Below are positions 9,833 through 18,506 of a stretch of DNA of 64,000 nucleotides, piece after piece. The DNA is taken from positions 62,001 through 126,000 of the forward strand of contig JAJYVF010000016.1 in the NCBI GenBank assembly GCA_021792135.1, read 5' to 3'. The position numbers and the translations under genes are program-made. Numbering within the stretch: position 1 is the stretch's first letter; the number at the start of each line of letters is the position of its first letter. Origin of the DNA: Acidobacteriota bacterium (lineage in GTDB: Bacteria > Acidobacteriota > Terriglobia > Terriglobales > Acidobacteriaceae). The notes beneath the pieces were generated by a model that saw nothing but the letters and a program-made list of their open reading frames with translations, did not search any database and was not told the DNA's origin.

Positions 9833-10975
9833 TTAAAGCGCGGCCCCGGTGGCCGCTGCGGCCGGTGGGGTTCCGGGCGGGGCGGCGGGCAGCGGCATGA
9901 CCGGCATGCCATCCATGAGGAACTGCGTGCCGGAGACGATGACTTTTTCGCCGCTGGCGAGACCTCCGAGAACCGCATAGTTGTTGCCGACTGTATCGCC
10001 CAGGGAGATGGCCTGCTGGCGGGCCACGAAGTGACCGGTTCCGGCGCTCTTTGCGACATAAACAAAGGCCTGGCCGCCGAGGCGGGTGACGGCGAGAACC
10101 GGCACGATGGGCCGCGGGGTCGTCCCCCAGATGACGCGGGCTTTAACGAGCTGCCCGGTGCGCAGGACGCTGGAACGCACAGGAGCCTTGGCCAGGATGC
10201 CCTGGAGCTGGTTGTCCACCTGGGGTGAAACAAAGTCGATGGAGGAGTTCTCGATGGGCTTGCCGTTGCTGTCCAGGACCTGGACGCCGAGGCCGGTGCG
10301 GACCTCCGCGGCGCGCTCCGTGGGGATGTAGATGTAGGCTTCGAGGTCCCTGTTTTCATCCACGGTAGTGAGCAGGGTGCTGGAGGAGACATAGTCGCCG
10401 AGGTGCACGGGGATGTCGCCGACGACGCCGTCGAAGGGAGCCATGATGCGGTAGTAGGCGAGCTGTTGCTGTTGGGTTTTCAGCGTGGCGATGCCGGCCT
10501 CATAGCTGGCTTTGGCACTGGAGTAGGCCTGTTCGGACTGGTCGAGGGCATCCTTGCTGATAATGCCGTCGGCGTAGAGCCTGCGCTGGCGATCGATCTG
10601 GAGCTGGTTGTACTTATAAACCGCGAGCAGCTGCTGGTTGGTCGCCTCCTGCGATGCGACGGTGGCTTCCTGCTTGGCGGGGTCGATGACCATCATGAGC
10701 TGGCCCGCAGAGACGCGGTCACCGGAGTGGACCAGGATCTGCGTGAGGTTGCCATCGACCTGCGGATTGATGGTCGCCGAGCGGCGCGACTTGACGGTGG
10801 CGACGTATTCGTCGGACTGCGGAACGGGAACGTCGGCGACGGTGATCGTCTGGACAGGAAGCGCCTGGGCGGCCGCGGGGGGCGTCTGTTCCGGCTTTGC
10901 ATTATTGCAGCCCGTGCCGCCGGCAGCCAGCAGAACGGACAGCAGAACAGGAGGGATGAGTGCGCACTTCTTCAA
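9833..10975 (-). CDS. RND efflux periplasmic adaptor (AcrA/MexA family lipoprotein)
   Basis: A 380-residue membrane-fusion protein. A signal peptide is followed by a lipobox-like cysteine (AAGGTGC, Cys23), indicating a lipid-anchored adaptor. The order is barrel-sandwich half (VDGNLTQILVHSGDRVSAGQLM), alpha-helical hairpin (about 85-165), second lipoyl half (APFDGVVGDIPVHLGDYV), beta-barrel and membrane-proximal domain. The first codon is TTG (10975), before KKCALIPPV. It heads the operon with the RND pump. A perfect 17-bp palindrome lies 18 bp upstream of the start. Confidence 0.94.
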   Translation of the reverse strand: MKKCALIPPVLLSVLLAAGGTGCNNAKPEQTPPAAAQALPVQTITVADVPVPQSDEYVATVKSRRSATINPQVDGNLTQILVHSGDRVSAGQLMMVIDPAKQEATVASQEATNQQLLAVYKYNQLQIDRQRRLYADGIISKDALDQSEQAYSSAKASYEAGIATLKTQQQQLAYYRIMAPFDGVVGDIPVHLGDYVSSSTLLTTVDENRDLEAYIYIPTERAAEVRTGLGVQVLDSNGKPIENSSIDFVSPQVDNQLQGILAKAPVRSSVLRTGQLVKARVIWGTTPRPIVPVLAVTRLGGQAFVYVAKSAGTGHFVARQQAISLGDTVGNNYAVLGGLASGEKVIVSGTQFLMDGMPVMPLPAAPPGTPPAAAATGAAL

Positions 10976-10993
10976 GAGGAGGACCTCGCACCA

Positions 10994-11010
10994 TGGTCAG
11001 AGACTGACCA
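10994..11010. promoter_or_regulatory. perfect palindrome upstream of RND operon (candidate operator)
   Basis: TGGTCAG-AGA-CTGACCA has 7-bp perfect arms with a 3-bp centre and ends 18 bp before the adaptor start. Its size and symmetry are typical of operators bound by TetR- or MarR-type repressors of efflux pumps. No regulator gene is adjacent, so its identity is inferred only. Confidence 0.5.
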
Positions 11011-11734
11011 GATCAGAAAAAATCGAACAGGAATAATGTCTTCAGGATACAGGAGCCACAGGCGCTCCAATCGCCCTTTGTTCATGGCGATCGTCTGATT
11101 GGATTCGGCACGATCAAAGCTCGCTTCAGGAATTTGGGCTTCGGCGCTGCACAGCCTTCGTTGCAGGGATATACGCCTGGGAAGCGAGGAAAGTTCAGAG
11201 AAACCGGCGGGACAGAGCGGACTGTCCGTTCCCGAACAGTCCGCTGGTTTGGGGTCCGACGAACTTCGTGCTCCCATCACTGGGCCAGGGGACGTTGCGA
11301 GCAGGCTCCGGCCTGCTTCGCATTGCTTCCACAGCTGCGCGGGTCGCGGCAGGACTGGCGCAGCGATTCGTCCGCGGGAATCGCCGCGGCGTCAGCGTCA
11401 TGCCGGGGCGCACGCCGTGGAAGCTTTCCGGCCCGCGATCGTCTCGCCTCCGAAGTAAGAGCCGCACCATTTGCGGCTGTCTCCTGGAGGCCGGCTGTAT
11501 TCGAGCAGCGGCCTCGGGTTTCGGAGGTCAGCGCGTGTGAGTCCTCCGCGAGCGGGTTGCGGGCCTAAGGAAAAGCTGCGCTTTTCAGCCGACTCAGTGG
11601 GTTTCGTCCGTGTTCTGGACATCCATCCTCCTTGCTCGGATTTCAGGCGTTCCTAAACATTTGGAGATCGGGGCGGAGCAAAACGTTGCTAATTCGCGAG
11701 GCGGGAATGGCTCCGGCGACGCCTCCCGCCCGGG
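11011..11734. other. 724-bp region without a convincing gene, containing hairpin-forming repeats
   Basis: No frame here shows protein-like composition or a recognisable motif. Two perfect inverted repeats stand out. One is GCGGACTGT (11217-11225) with ACAGTCCGC (11236-11244) around a 10-nt loop. The other is AGCCGCA (11460-11466) with TGCGGCT (11472-11478) around CCATT. Neither is followed by a T-run, so regulatory or structural roles are more likely than termination. The left part must also hold the RND operon promoter. Confidence 0.4.
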
Positions 11735-13252
11735 CTAACCGGCGGCAGGTTTGTTGCGGGGGCGGACCTTGAACCAGATGGGGGAGCCCTCGAAGCCGAA
11801 GGCGGCGCGGATCTGGTTTTCGAGGAAGCGCTCGAATGAGAAATGCAGCTTCACGTCCCGGTCGGTGAAGAGCACGAAGGTGGGCGGAGCTACGGCGGCC
11901 TGGGTCATGTAGTAGATGCGGAGGCGTTTGGCCATGGGGACGCCGGCGCGCTGGAAGTCAATCTTTTCGAGGAAGCGGTTCATCTGGCCGGTGGAGACGC
12001 GCTTGCGGCGTTCGGCAGCGACGCGGAGGAGGGTGTTGAGGACGCGGGGGATATTGCGGCCCTCGGTGGCGGAAATGAAGAGGACGGGCGCGTAGCTGAG
12101 GTACTTGAGCGTGGCGCGGAGCTGGCGTTCAAAGATGGCGCGGTCGGCAGGCGGCTTGCCGTCAGTGCGGCCGGTGGTCACCAGGTCCCATTTATTGACC
12201 ACGATGATGACGGAGCGGCCGCTCTCGTGGGCGTAGCCGCCGATGGTGGCGTCGGAGGCCGTGACTCCCTCAGTGGCGTCGACGACGAGGAGGGCGAGGT
12301 CGGCGGCTTCGAGGTGGCGGCGAGCCATGATCACGGAGAGCTTCTCGGCCATGAGGTGGGTCTTGCCCTTGCGGCGGATGCCGGCGGTGTCGACGATGCG
12401 GAGCTGGTGGCCCTGATACTCGATCAGCTCGTCGACGGCGTCACGGGTGGTTCCGGCCACAGGGGAAACGATGGCGCGGCTGGTGCCGGTGAGGGCGTTG
12501 AGAAGGGTGGACTTGCCCACGTTGGGGCGGCCGATGATGGCGACTTTCGTCTCGTGCTGCTGGAATTCGCCGTGGACTCGCGAACTGGCCGTTCGGGGGG
12601 CTGGCTCTTCCAACTCCTCGTCCGAGCCGGGGGTCTCCTGGGCCTCCGCGGTTTCGGATGGGGTTGCGGCAGGCAGAACAGCGAACACCTCATCGAGGAG
12701 GTCGCCGATGTTGTGGCCGTGTTCGGCGGAGACGGGGACCAGGTTCGGGATGCCGAGGCGGCGGAAGTTTTCGGCGGCGGCGTCCATGGATTCGGTGTCG
12801 ATTTTATTGACGGCGAGGAAGAGGGGTTTGCCGGTGCGGAGGAGCAGACGGGCGAGGTCGAGGTCGGGGGCGGCCAGTTCGGTGCGGCCATCGACGACCA
12901 TGATGATGGCGTCGGCCTGGTCGAGGGCGAAGCGGGCCTGGCGGAAGATTTCGGCGGGAATGAGTGCCTGGTCATCGGGGATGATGCCGCCGGTGTCGAT
13001 GAGGCGGGCGGTGCGGCCTCTCCAGGCGACTTCGCCGTAAATGCGGTCGCGGGTGATGCCGGGTTCGTCGCCGACGATGGAGCGGCGGGTGCCGGTGAGG
13101 CGGTTGAAGAGGGTGGATTTGCCGACGTTGGGCCGGCCGACGATGGCAACCTGCCGTTGGGGCAGGCCCGCTTTGGGCGGGACTCCCGCGTGGCGGGCGA
13201 TGCCCGCTTCTGGCGCGAGGCTTTTGCTTTTGACTGGGGCTGAACGAGTCAC
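11735..13252 (-). CDS. der: ribosome-associated GTPase Der (EngA)
   Basis: Essential double GTPase needed for 50S subunit maturation. Two tandem G domains are visible, each with GRPNVGKST(L) P-loop, DTAG(I) G3 and NK(W)D G4 motifs. They are separated by an acidic linker (TAEAQETPGSDEELEEP) and followed by the KH-like C-terminal domain ending in basic residues (IWFKVRPRNKPAAG). The frame is open further upstream to an ATG at 13348, but that extension is Pro/Arg-rich and not family-like. A GTG at 13252 (VTRSAPVKSK) gives about 505 residues, nearer the family norm of 440-490. The start is uncertain. Confidence 0.95.
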   Translation of the reverse strand: MTRSAPVKSKSLAPEAGIARHAGVPPKAGLPQRQVAIVGRPNVGKSTLFNRLTGTRRSIVGDEPGITRDRIYGEVAWRGRTARLIDTGGIIPDDQALIPAEIFRQARFALDQADAIIMVVDGRTELAAPDLDLARLLLRTGKPLFLAVNKIDTESMDAAAENFRRLGIPNLVPVSAEHGHNIGDLLDEVFAVLPAATPSETAEAQETPGSDEELEEPAPRTASSRVHGEFQQHETKVAIIGRPNVGKSTLLNALTGTSRAIVSPVAGTTRDAVDELIEYQGHQLRIVDTAGIRRKGKTHLMAEKLSVIMARRHLEAADLALLVVDATEGVTASDATIGGYAHESGRSVIIVVNKWDLVTTGRTDGKPPADRAIFERQLRATLKYLSYAPVLFISATEGRNIPRVLNTLLRVAAERRKRVSTGQMNRFLEKIDFQRAGVPMAKRLRIYYMTQAAVAPPTFVLFTDRDVKLHFSFERFLENQIRAAFGFEGSPIWFKVRPRNKPAAG

Positions 13253-13454
13253 TCTGATTTGATTATCAGGGCGGAGCTTACCAGGGGGAAATCCGCAGCA
13301 TGGTTTTCCTGTACCGGGGCGAGGCTGTGGATGGATCCGCGGACGCAATACGACCTGTGAGAGGCAAGCCGGAAAGGACGCGCGGATTCAGCCATCTCCC
13401 ACGTTTGCACAGCATTTCCGGTGTTCGGGCCGGCGGGGCGCGATTGGTGGCCGC

Positions 13455-14264
13455 TCAGGTGAGACTTTCGGCGCTGTAGCGGGCAATGAGGCCGGTGCGG
13501 ACGGCGTGGCGGTAGACGCTGGTAAAGGCGCGGGCCATGAGCAGCAGATAACCGAGGGCCAGAGCGCTGCCGATGGCGAGCTGCGCCGTGGCTACTCCGC
13601 GATGAGCCAGGACGTGGCGCATGCCCTCGAAGACGTAGCTGGGAGGAATGAGGCGGGAGAGCCACTGCATCCAGACGGGCAGGGTGGAGAGGGGATAGAA
13701 GACGCAGGCGAGCGGGGAAATGAAAGCGGGGATGGGCCAGATGAACCACTCCGCGGCGGGCCCGAAGCGCAGGACCAGGGCGCTGCCGAAGATGCCGAGG
13801 GAGATTCCGAACAAAAAGAGAACCAGGACGAAGGCTGCCAGGGTGACTCCGTAGACGAAGAACGAGAGCCCGAAGACCACGGTGGCGAGGAGCACCATGA
13901 CGGCGAGGCCAATGGTGCTGGTGCCGATACTGGAAAGGATGAGGCCGCCGAGGTACTCGGAAACGGAGAGAGGCGAGGCGAAGAGGTTGAGGAAGTTGCG
14001 GGACCAGACGTCTTCAAGGAAGGCCGTGGTAATGCCCTGCATGACCCGGGCCATGAAATCCCAGAGAAGCACGGCTCCGAGCATGGCGGGAACGAAGCTG
14101 AAGCGGGCGTGGGAGACGGAGTTGAGGTAGCGGGTGATGAATCCCCAGAGGATGATGTCGATGGCGACCCACGAGAAGAGCGGCACGATGCGGGTGGGGC
14201 TGCTGCGCAGCAGATAAAACTGGCGGAGGAGCAGAGCAGCGACCCGGCGCAGAGAAGGAGGCAT
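13455..14264 (-). CDS. ABC-2 type transporter permease
   Basis: A 269-residue inner-membrane protein with six predicted helices. The ABC-2 signature region (WSRNFLNLFASPLSVSEYLGG and the FISPLACVFYPLSTLPVWMQ loop) is typical of NodJ/DrrB-like exporters. Its ATG overlaps the stop of the upstream ATPase gene (TGATG), showing translational coupling. The substrate cannot be inferred. Confidence 0.9.
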   Translation of the reverse strand: MPPSLRRVAALLLRQFYLLRSSPTRIVPLFSWVAIDIILWGFITRYLNSVSHARFSFVPAMLGAVLLWDFMARVMQGITTAFLEDVWSRNFLNLFASPLSVSEYLGGLILSSIGTSTIGLAVMVLLATVVFGLSFFVYGVTLAAFVLVLFLFGISLGIFGSALVLRFGPAAEWFIWPIPAFISPLACVFYPLSTLPVWMQWLSRLIPPSYVFEGMRHVLAHRGVATAQLAIGSALALGYLLLMARAFTSVYRHAVRTGLIARYSAESLT

Positions 14265-15046
14265 CAGTCCTCCCGATCCGTGCGGATGGTGAGGGGCTCG
14301 CGGGCGACGGCGACAAAGAGGTCCTCGAGGGTGTCGCGGCCCTGGCCGGCGGGCAGGGTGCGCGGGTCGCCTTCGAGCAGGATGCGACCGTGGGAAAGAA
14401 AGAGGACGCGGTGGCAGACTTCGGTGACCTCGACCATATTGTGGGAGGTCCAGAGGACGCCGACATCGGTGCGGTCGGCGAAGTGGCGGATTTCGGCGCG
14501 GATTTCGCGGGCGGTGGCGGGATCGAGGGAAGCGGTAGGTTCGTCGAGGAGCAGCAGGCGGGGCTGGTTGAGCATGGCCTTGGCAAGGGCGACGCGGGTC
14601 TGCTCGCCGGAGGAAAGGACGCCGCATTTGGTGTTGCGAAAGCGGAGGAGATCGAATTCGGCGAGGACGGTTTCGATGCGGCCGCGCAGCCCGGGAATCG
14701 CGTAGAGGAGCCCGAAGACGCGAAGGTTCTGCGCAACGGTGAGGTTGCCCGGGAGAGGTGCGTAGACGGCAGCGAAGTTGGTTCGGCCGAGAGCCTGACG
14801 GCGGCGGCGGGCGAGGTCGAAGCCGTCGATGAGGATGGCGCCGGAGGTGGGCTCGAGGACGCCGAGGATCATGTTGATGGTGGTGGTTTTGCCCGCGCCG
14901 TTGGGGCCGAGGAGGCCGAGGATTTCGTGCGCGGCGACGGCGAAGGAAACCTGATCGACGGCGGTGACGGAGCCGTACTGCTTCGAGAGCTGCGAGACGG
15001 CGAGGATAGGCTCCGCGGATTTCGTGGGCGAACCGGCCTGGATCAT
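14264..15046 (-). CDS. ABC transporter ATP-binding protein (ABC-2 exporter partner)
   Basis: A 260-residue ATPase with Walker A (GPNGAGKTTT), a Q-loop region, the signature LSSGEQTR (variant of LSGGQ), Walker B (LLLLDEPTASLDP) and an H-loop (TSHNM). It energises the permease encoded immediately downstream, with a one-base overlap. It resembles the CcmA/NodI/DrrA drug or polysaccharide exporter group. Confidence 0.93.
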   Translation of the reverse strand: MIQAGSPTKSAEPILAVSQLSKQYGSVTAVDQVSFAVAAHEILGLLGPNGAGKTTTINMILGVLEPTSGAILIDGFDLARRRRQALGRTNFAAVYAPLPGNLTVAQNLRVFGLLYAIPGLRGRIETVLAEFDLLRFRNTKCGVLSSGEQTRVALAKAMLNQPRLLLLDEPTASLDPATAREIRAEIRHFADRTDVGVLWTSHNMVEVTEVCHRVLFLSHGRILLEGDPRTLPAGQGRDTLEDLFVAVAREPLTIRTDRED

Positions 15047-15156
15047 CAGGGATCAGTTTGTCATTGGGGCGGGCCGGGGGCAATGTTACGACCTTGCAGC
15101 GATGAGGCGGGTGGAGCGAATCCGGCCTACCCGGGCATGGAAAGGCGCAGAGATGT

Positions 15157-15462
15157 CTATGGCTCGGCGGGGGATTCGAGGAACTCCCAGGAGGCGGTGA
15201 GCTCGGCTCCGAGGCCGCCGGCGATGCGGACCGCGGCTTCCTCCACCTGGAGCATGAGGCCGCTGAGGTAATCGCGGCTGGCGGAGATTGCGGCGATGCC
15301 CAGGGTCGCGGACTGCCAGGTGACGGCCTCGTCCATTTCGGCGATGGAGATGTTGAAGCCGTGGGCCAGCTTTTCTTTGAGGCTGCGGACAACCTGGCGG
15401 CGGTCCTTGAGGGAGTGAGCATGTTCGATGCGGAGATCGAGGATCATGACGGCTACAGGCAT
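15157..15462 (-). CDS. DUF503 family protein
   Basis: A 101-residue protein starting MPVAVMILDLRIEHAHSLKD. It shows the DUF503 pattern: an N-terminal beta strand, H(A/S)LK(D/E)KR and VRSLKEKL.......S..E. Members are often encoded near ribosome-associated genes (rbfA/infB), but their biochemical role is not established. The start at 15462 is chosen because the family begins right at this strand; the longer frame upstream is low quality. Confidence 0.85.
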   Translation of the reverse strand: MPVAVMILDLRIEHAHSLKDRRQVVRSLKEKLAHGFNISIAEMDEAVTWQSATLGIAAISASRDYLSGLMLQVEEAAVRIAGGLGAELTASWEFLESPAEP

Positions 15463-15659
15463 CGGGATTTCATGGTAACTCGCGGGAGATGCAGGCTGGA
15501 TTCGCGCGAACAGGGAGCTGTTCCGGCAGGCTCCGCTGCGCAGGAGAGATGCCGTAAGAGAGGTCCGGCGCGGGGCCGAGGCGCCATCTTCTGCCGCGGA
15601 AGGCCGCATCGCAACAGGGGGCGGTTGCACTGCCGGGAAAACAGGAGATTTCCGAAATC

Positions 15660-16206
15660 ATGAAACGGGCATTTCTCTTCAGCTTGTTGGCGCTGGGCGC
15701 GTGCGGCCTGCTGTGCGCGCAGGAAATGAATCCCACGGAAACAAACCGCTGGCCGCAAAACCAGCAGCAGCCGCAGGGCTGGACGAAGAACGGGACTCCG
15801 ATTTACAAGATCACGGTGGTGGGGCGGAAAATTGGGGCCATCAATTACTTTCACCGCGGGGGCTGGACGCGGATCGGGTTCCGGGGAACGAGCCTGCTGC
15901 CGCGGGGCAAGGGAACGGCGGAGGTGAACAGCTGATGCGGTGCGGGGATTTCTGATCTCTCAGGGAGTGCAGCCGGAAAGCATCACGTCGCAGGGATACG
16001 GGGAATCCGACCCGGCGGGAGATAACGCGACGGCGGCAGGACGGGCGGAAAACCGGCGCGTGGAGCTGGTGGTTTCGGGCAAGGCGATCGGCGTGCAGCA
16101 GCAGGCTCCGACGCAGTCGAACAGCCAGCCGGAAGCGCCTGCACAGAATGAACAGCCAGCGCCGCCCCGGAATCCTGCGGGAATTTCCAATCCGCCACCG
16201 CAGTAG
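15660..16206 (+). pseudogene. OmpA-family protein, internally deleted and frameshifted
   Basis: The first part (15660-15935, 91 codons) has a signal peptide (MKRAFLFSLLALGACGLLCAQ) and an N-terminal segment typical of acidobacterial OmpA-family proteins (INYFHRGGWTRIGFRGTSLLPRGKG). From about 15937 another frame encodes only the C-terminal end of an OmpA peptidoglycan-binding domain: AVRGFLISQGV, then the hallmark QGYGESDPAGDN and GRAENRRVELVVSG. A Pro/Gln-rich tail ends at 16206. The beta domain and first half of the OmpA domain, several hundred residues in relatives, are missing, and the junction at about 15925-15942 is out of frame. It is a collapsed gene, although the 91-residue N-terminal piece could still be translated and exported. 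Confidence 0.8.
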
Positions 16207-16286
16207 AACCGGAAAAGGCAACATTGCAGAAGATGAGGGGCAGACCAGGCGAGATCTGCCCCGATTGGCTGCGGGGAAGGTGAGCC

Positions 16287-18254
16287 TCAGTGGCGGCCGG
16301 GACCGCCATCACGGTCCATGCCAGGGTGATGGCTGAAATCGAAGGCGCTCATGAGGTCGTCGATGGCGGGCGTGTTGATGGGGACGTAGGGATTCCTTCT
16401 GGTGGCAACCGGGTTGGGCAGATTGTCGCGGCTGCGGCTGGTGATCGGAGTCAGGCCCCAGTTGCGCTCGATGAACTTGAGCGTGGAAACGTGGTCGGCG
16501 TAGTTGTGGACGACGCGTCCGCCGCGCGAGTAGGGGCTGACGACGATGAGCGGAATGCGGGTGCCGTCGCCGAAGAAGTCGAGCGGCTGGATGTATCCGG
16601 AGTCGTAGTAGCCGCCACCCTCATCCACGGTAATGAAGACCGCGGTGGTGGCCCAGAGGCTGGGATTGGCCTGCAGGTGGTCAACGACCTTCTTCACAAA
16701 GCCTTCGAAGAGATCGAGCTTGGAAGACGCGGGATGACCGTCGTTGAAACCGCTGGGCTTGACCCAGGAAACGGCGGGGAGGCTGCCGCTGCTCAGGTCG
16801 TCGAAGAGCTGCTCCTCGCCGGCGATGTGCTCGGAGCGCAGCGCCGGGCTGGTCATGATGCGGGTGGAGTACGAGAGGAAATTGCAGATGTTGCAGTACT
16901 GATCGTAAGGGTTCCTGTAAGAGGGATCCTTAACATTGAAGTCCCAGTCCTCGCCGTACCAGCGGAAGGAGATGCCACGGTCGAGGAGCTCGTCGGCGAT
17001 GCCGCGGACGGAGCTGGGCGGGATGGTGTAGGGACTGGTGGTGATCCCCGGGGCACCGTTGGCGAGATAGCCGGGATTGTAGTTATTCACAAGGTAATAG
17101 TGGCCCGGCTGGCACCTGGAATCGATGGGGCGGTCGAGAGAGCGGAGATAGTCGAGGACAGGAGCGACGCCGGGCTGGGAACTGTACGAGCATTCGACAT
17201 AGCTGCCGCCGGAGTATCCGTCCTGAGTGTAGTAGTTATTGGTTCCGGGCTGGGGATTGGGATTTTCGATCTCGTTGGCAGGCGGCGTGGCGGCATGACC
17301 GCGGCCGTCGCTGTAGAAGAGAGCGTCACCGTAGCCGAGGAAGATATGATTGGCGCCGGTACCGCCCATCACGGCCTGATGGTAGTTATCGCTGATGGTG
17401 TATTGGTCGGCGAGCTGCTTCAGGTAAGGCGCGTCACCCTCCGCCATGTTATAGAAGCCCATGGAGGTGGAGCCTTCGCCGGTGGAGAGATCGCTGAAGC
17501 CTTTGGGCTGCATTTTGCCGTTGCTGCCGGCGCCCACGGTAACTTCTACCCAGGGAAAGAGATCGTTCTGGCAGCCGCTGGGGTTCCACTCGGTGGCGTA
17601 ATACGCGCTGCAGTCGGTCTGCTGCCACATCTGGAAGAAACGGTGCACGGGGCTGGAGGTATAGGCGTCATAGGGGATCGAGGGAGTGAGCGGATAGACG
17701 CCTTCGCTGAGGCTGTTGACGTTGGCCAGGCGCGTATCGACGGAGCCTTTGGGCAGGCCGGTCGCGCCGGTGAGCAGGTACTGGTCGTAGCCGCCGGCGA
17801 GGCCGTGATCCGCTTCCTGGGCGACGGAAAGGGTCTGGAAGGGGGGCGGTGCGGTGTCACTGGCGGCGGTTGGAGCGCCGCCGGTGAGTAGCGGGGGAAT
17901 GTGGGTGTAGAGGGATTTGTTCTGCGGGTGGTTGGAGTACGTATCCATATCCGTAGCCTGATACTGCGCGGAGACGGAGTAGCTGGGACCGGGCATGCCG
18001 TCTTCGGTCACGATCCCCTGGGAGAGCAGGTTGCGGACATGCTGGCCGCGGCGCGGGATATAGGTGCCGAAGAGGTGGTCGAAGGAACGGTTCTCGCCAA
18101 TGATGATGATGACGTGCCTGATGGGAGTCGTGGTGGCGCTGTCGACGCGGTTCTGGGCCAATGCGGCATAGGGAGTCGCGCCGAAGATCTGCATGGTGGC
18201 CAGAGCGGCGGCTCCGCAGCGGAAGGCGAAGCCGGTTTTTGGTTTCTGCGGCAT
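16287..18254 (-). CDS. secreted phosphoesterase (phospholipase C / AcpA family)
   Basis: A 655-residue exported hydrolase of the phosphoesterase family (alkaline-phosphatase superfamily) that includes non-haemolytic phospholipase C and acid phosphatase AcpA. It has a signal peptide (about 10-35, ending ALAQ). The N-terminal metal-site motif is HVIIIIGENRSFDHLFGTY, with further motifs GGTGANHIF.G and FITVDEGGGYYD and the C-terminal HVSTLKFIERNWGL. The start at 18254 is preferred over an upstream ATG because GGAGGAAAT lies just before it and the signal peptide begins there. The substrate (phospholipid or phosphomonoester) cannot be decided from sequence. Confidence 0.9.
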   Translation of the reverse strand: MPQKPKTGFAFRCGAAALATMQIFGATPYAALAQNRVDSATTTPIRHVIIIIGENRSFDHLFGTYIPRRGQHVRNLLSQGIVTEDGMPGPSYSVSAQYQATDMDTYSNHPQNKSLYTHIPPLLTGGAPTAASDTAPPPFQTLSVAQEADHGLAGGYDQYLLTGATGLPKGSVDTRLANVNSLSEGVYPLTPSIPYDAYTSSPVHRFFQMWQQTDCSAYYATEWNPSGCQNDLFPWVEVTVGAGSNGKMQPKGFSDLSTGEGSTSMGFYNMAEGDAPYLKQLADQYTISDNYHQAVMGGTGANHIFLGYGDALFYSDGRGHAATPPANEIENPNPQPGTNNYYTQDGYSGGSYVECSYSSQPGVAPVLDYLRSLDRPIDSRCQPGHYYLVNNYNPGYLANGAPGITTSPYTIPPSSVRGIADELLDRGISFRWYGEDWDFNVKDPSYRNPYDQYCNICNFLSYSTRIMTSPALRSEHIAGEEQLFDDLSSGSLPAVSWVKPSGFNDGHPASSKLDLFEGFVKKVVDHLQANPSLWATTAVFITVDEGGGYYDSGYIQPLDFFGDGTRIPLIVVSPYSRGGRVVHNYADHVSTLKFIERNWGLTPITSRSRDNLPNPVATRRNPYVPINTPAIDDLMSAFDFSHHPGMDRDGGPGRH

Positions 18255-18506
18255 AAGGGATTTCCTCCGGGAGGGTGGAATCGGACGATGTGCGCGAAGG
18301 AAAAGACTGCGCGGAACCATCGTTACTTAGCCGGTATTACTGATGAATGAAACTGCCGTAAATAATCGGTTGCGAGGACAGATGGCCGATGGCGCGCGCG
18401 GGCCATCGGAGAAAGCACGTGATTCCATGGCCGAATGCGACAGGGCGCGCGGCAGCCTCCATGCCCTCGACGGGGAGTCCTCCGCGCGCTGTCTGCGCAG
18501 GCGCGA

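Noticed and set aside
7710-9836. 708-residue plus-strand frame antisense to the RND pump
   Set aside because: Extremely Gly/Asp/Glu-rich, the expected product of reading a GC-rich gene in reverse; the AcrB-type protein on the other strand is unambiguous.
11217-11244. inverted repeat as a transcription terminator
   Set aside because: No T-run on either side, and no gene ends nearby in a suitable orientation.
11843-13243. 466-residue plus-strand frame antisense to der
   Set aside because: Same Gly/Ala/Asp/Glu bias as other antisense frames; der motifs are clear on the minus strand.
13455-15422. single 655-residue frame covering the ABC permease and part of the ATPase
   Set aside because: Only the part after the ATG at 14264 is permease-like; the upstream part is Arg/Pro/His-rich and out of frame with the real ATPase.
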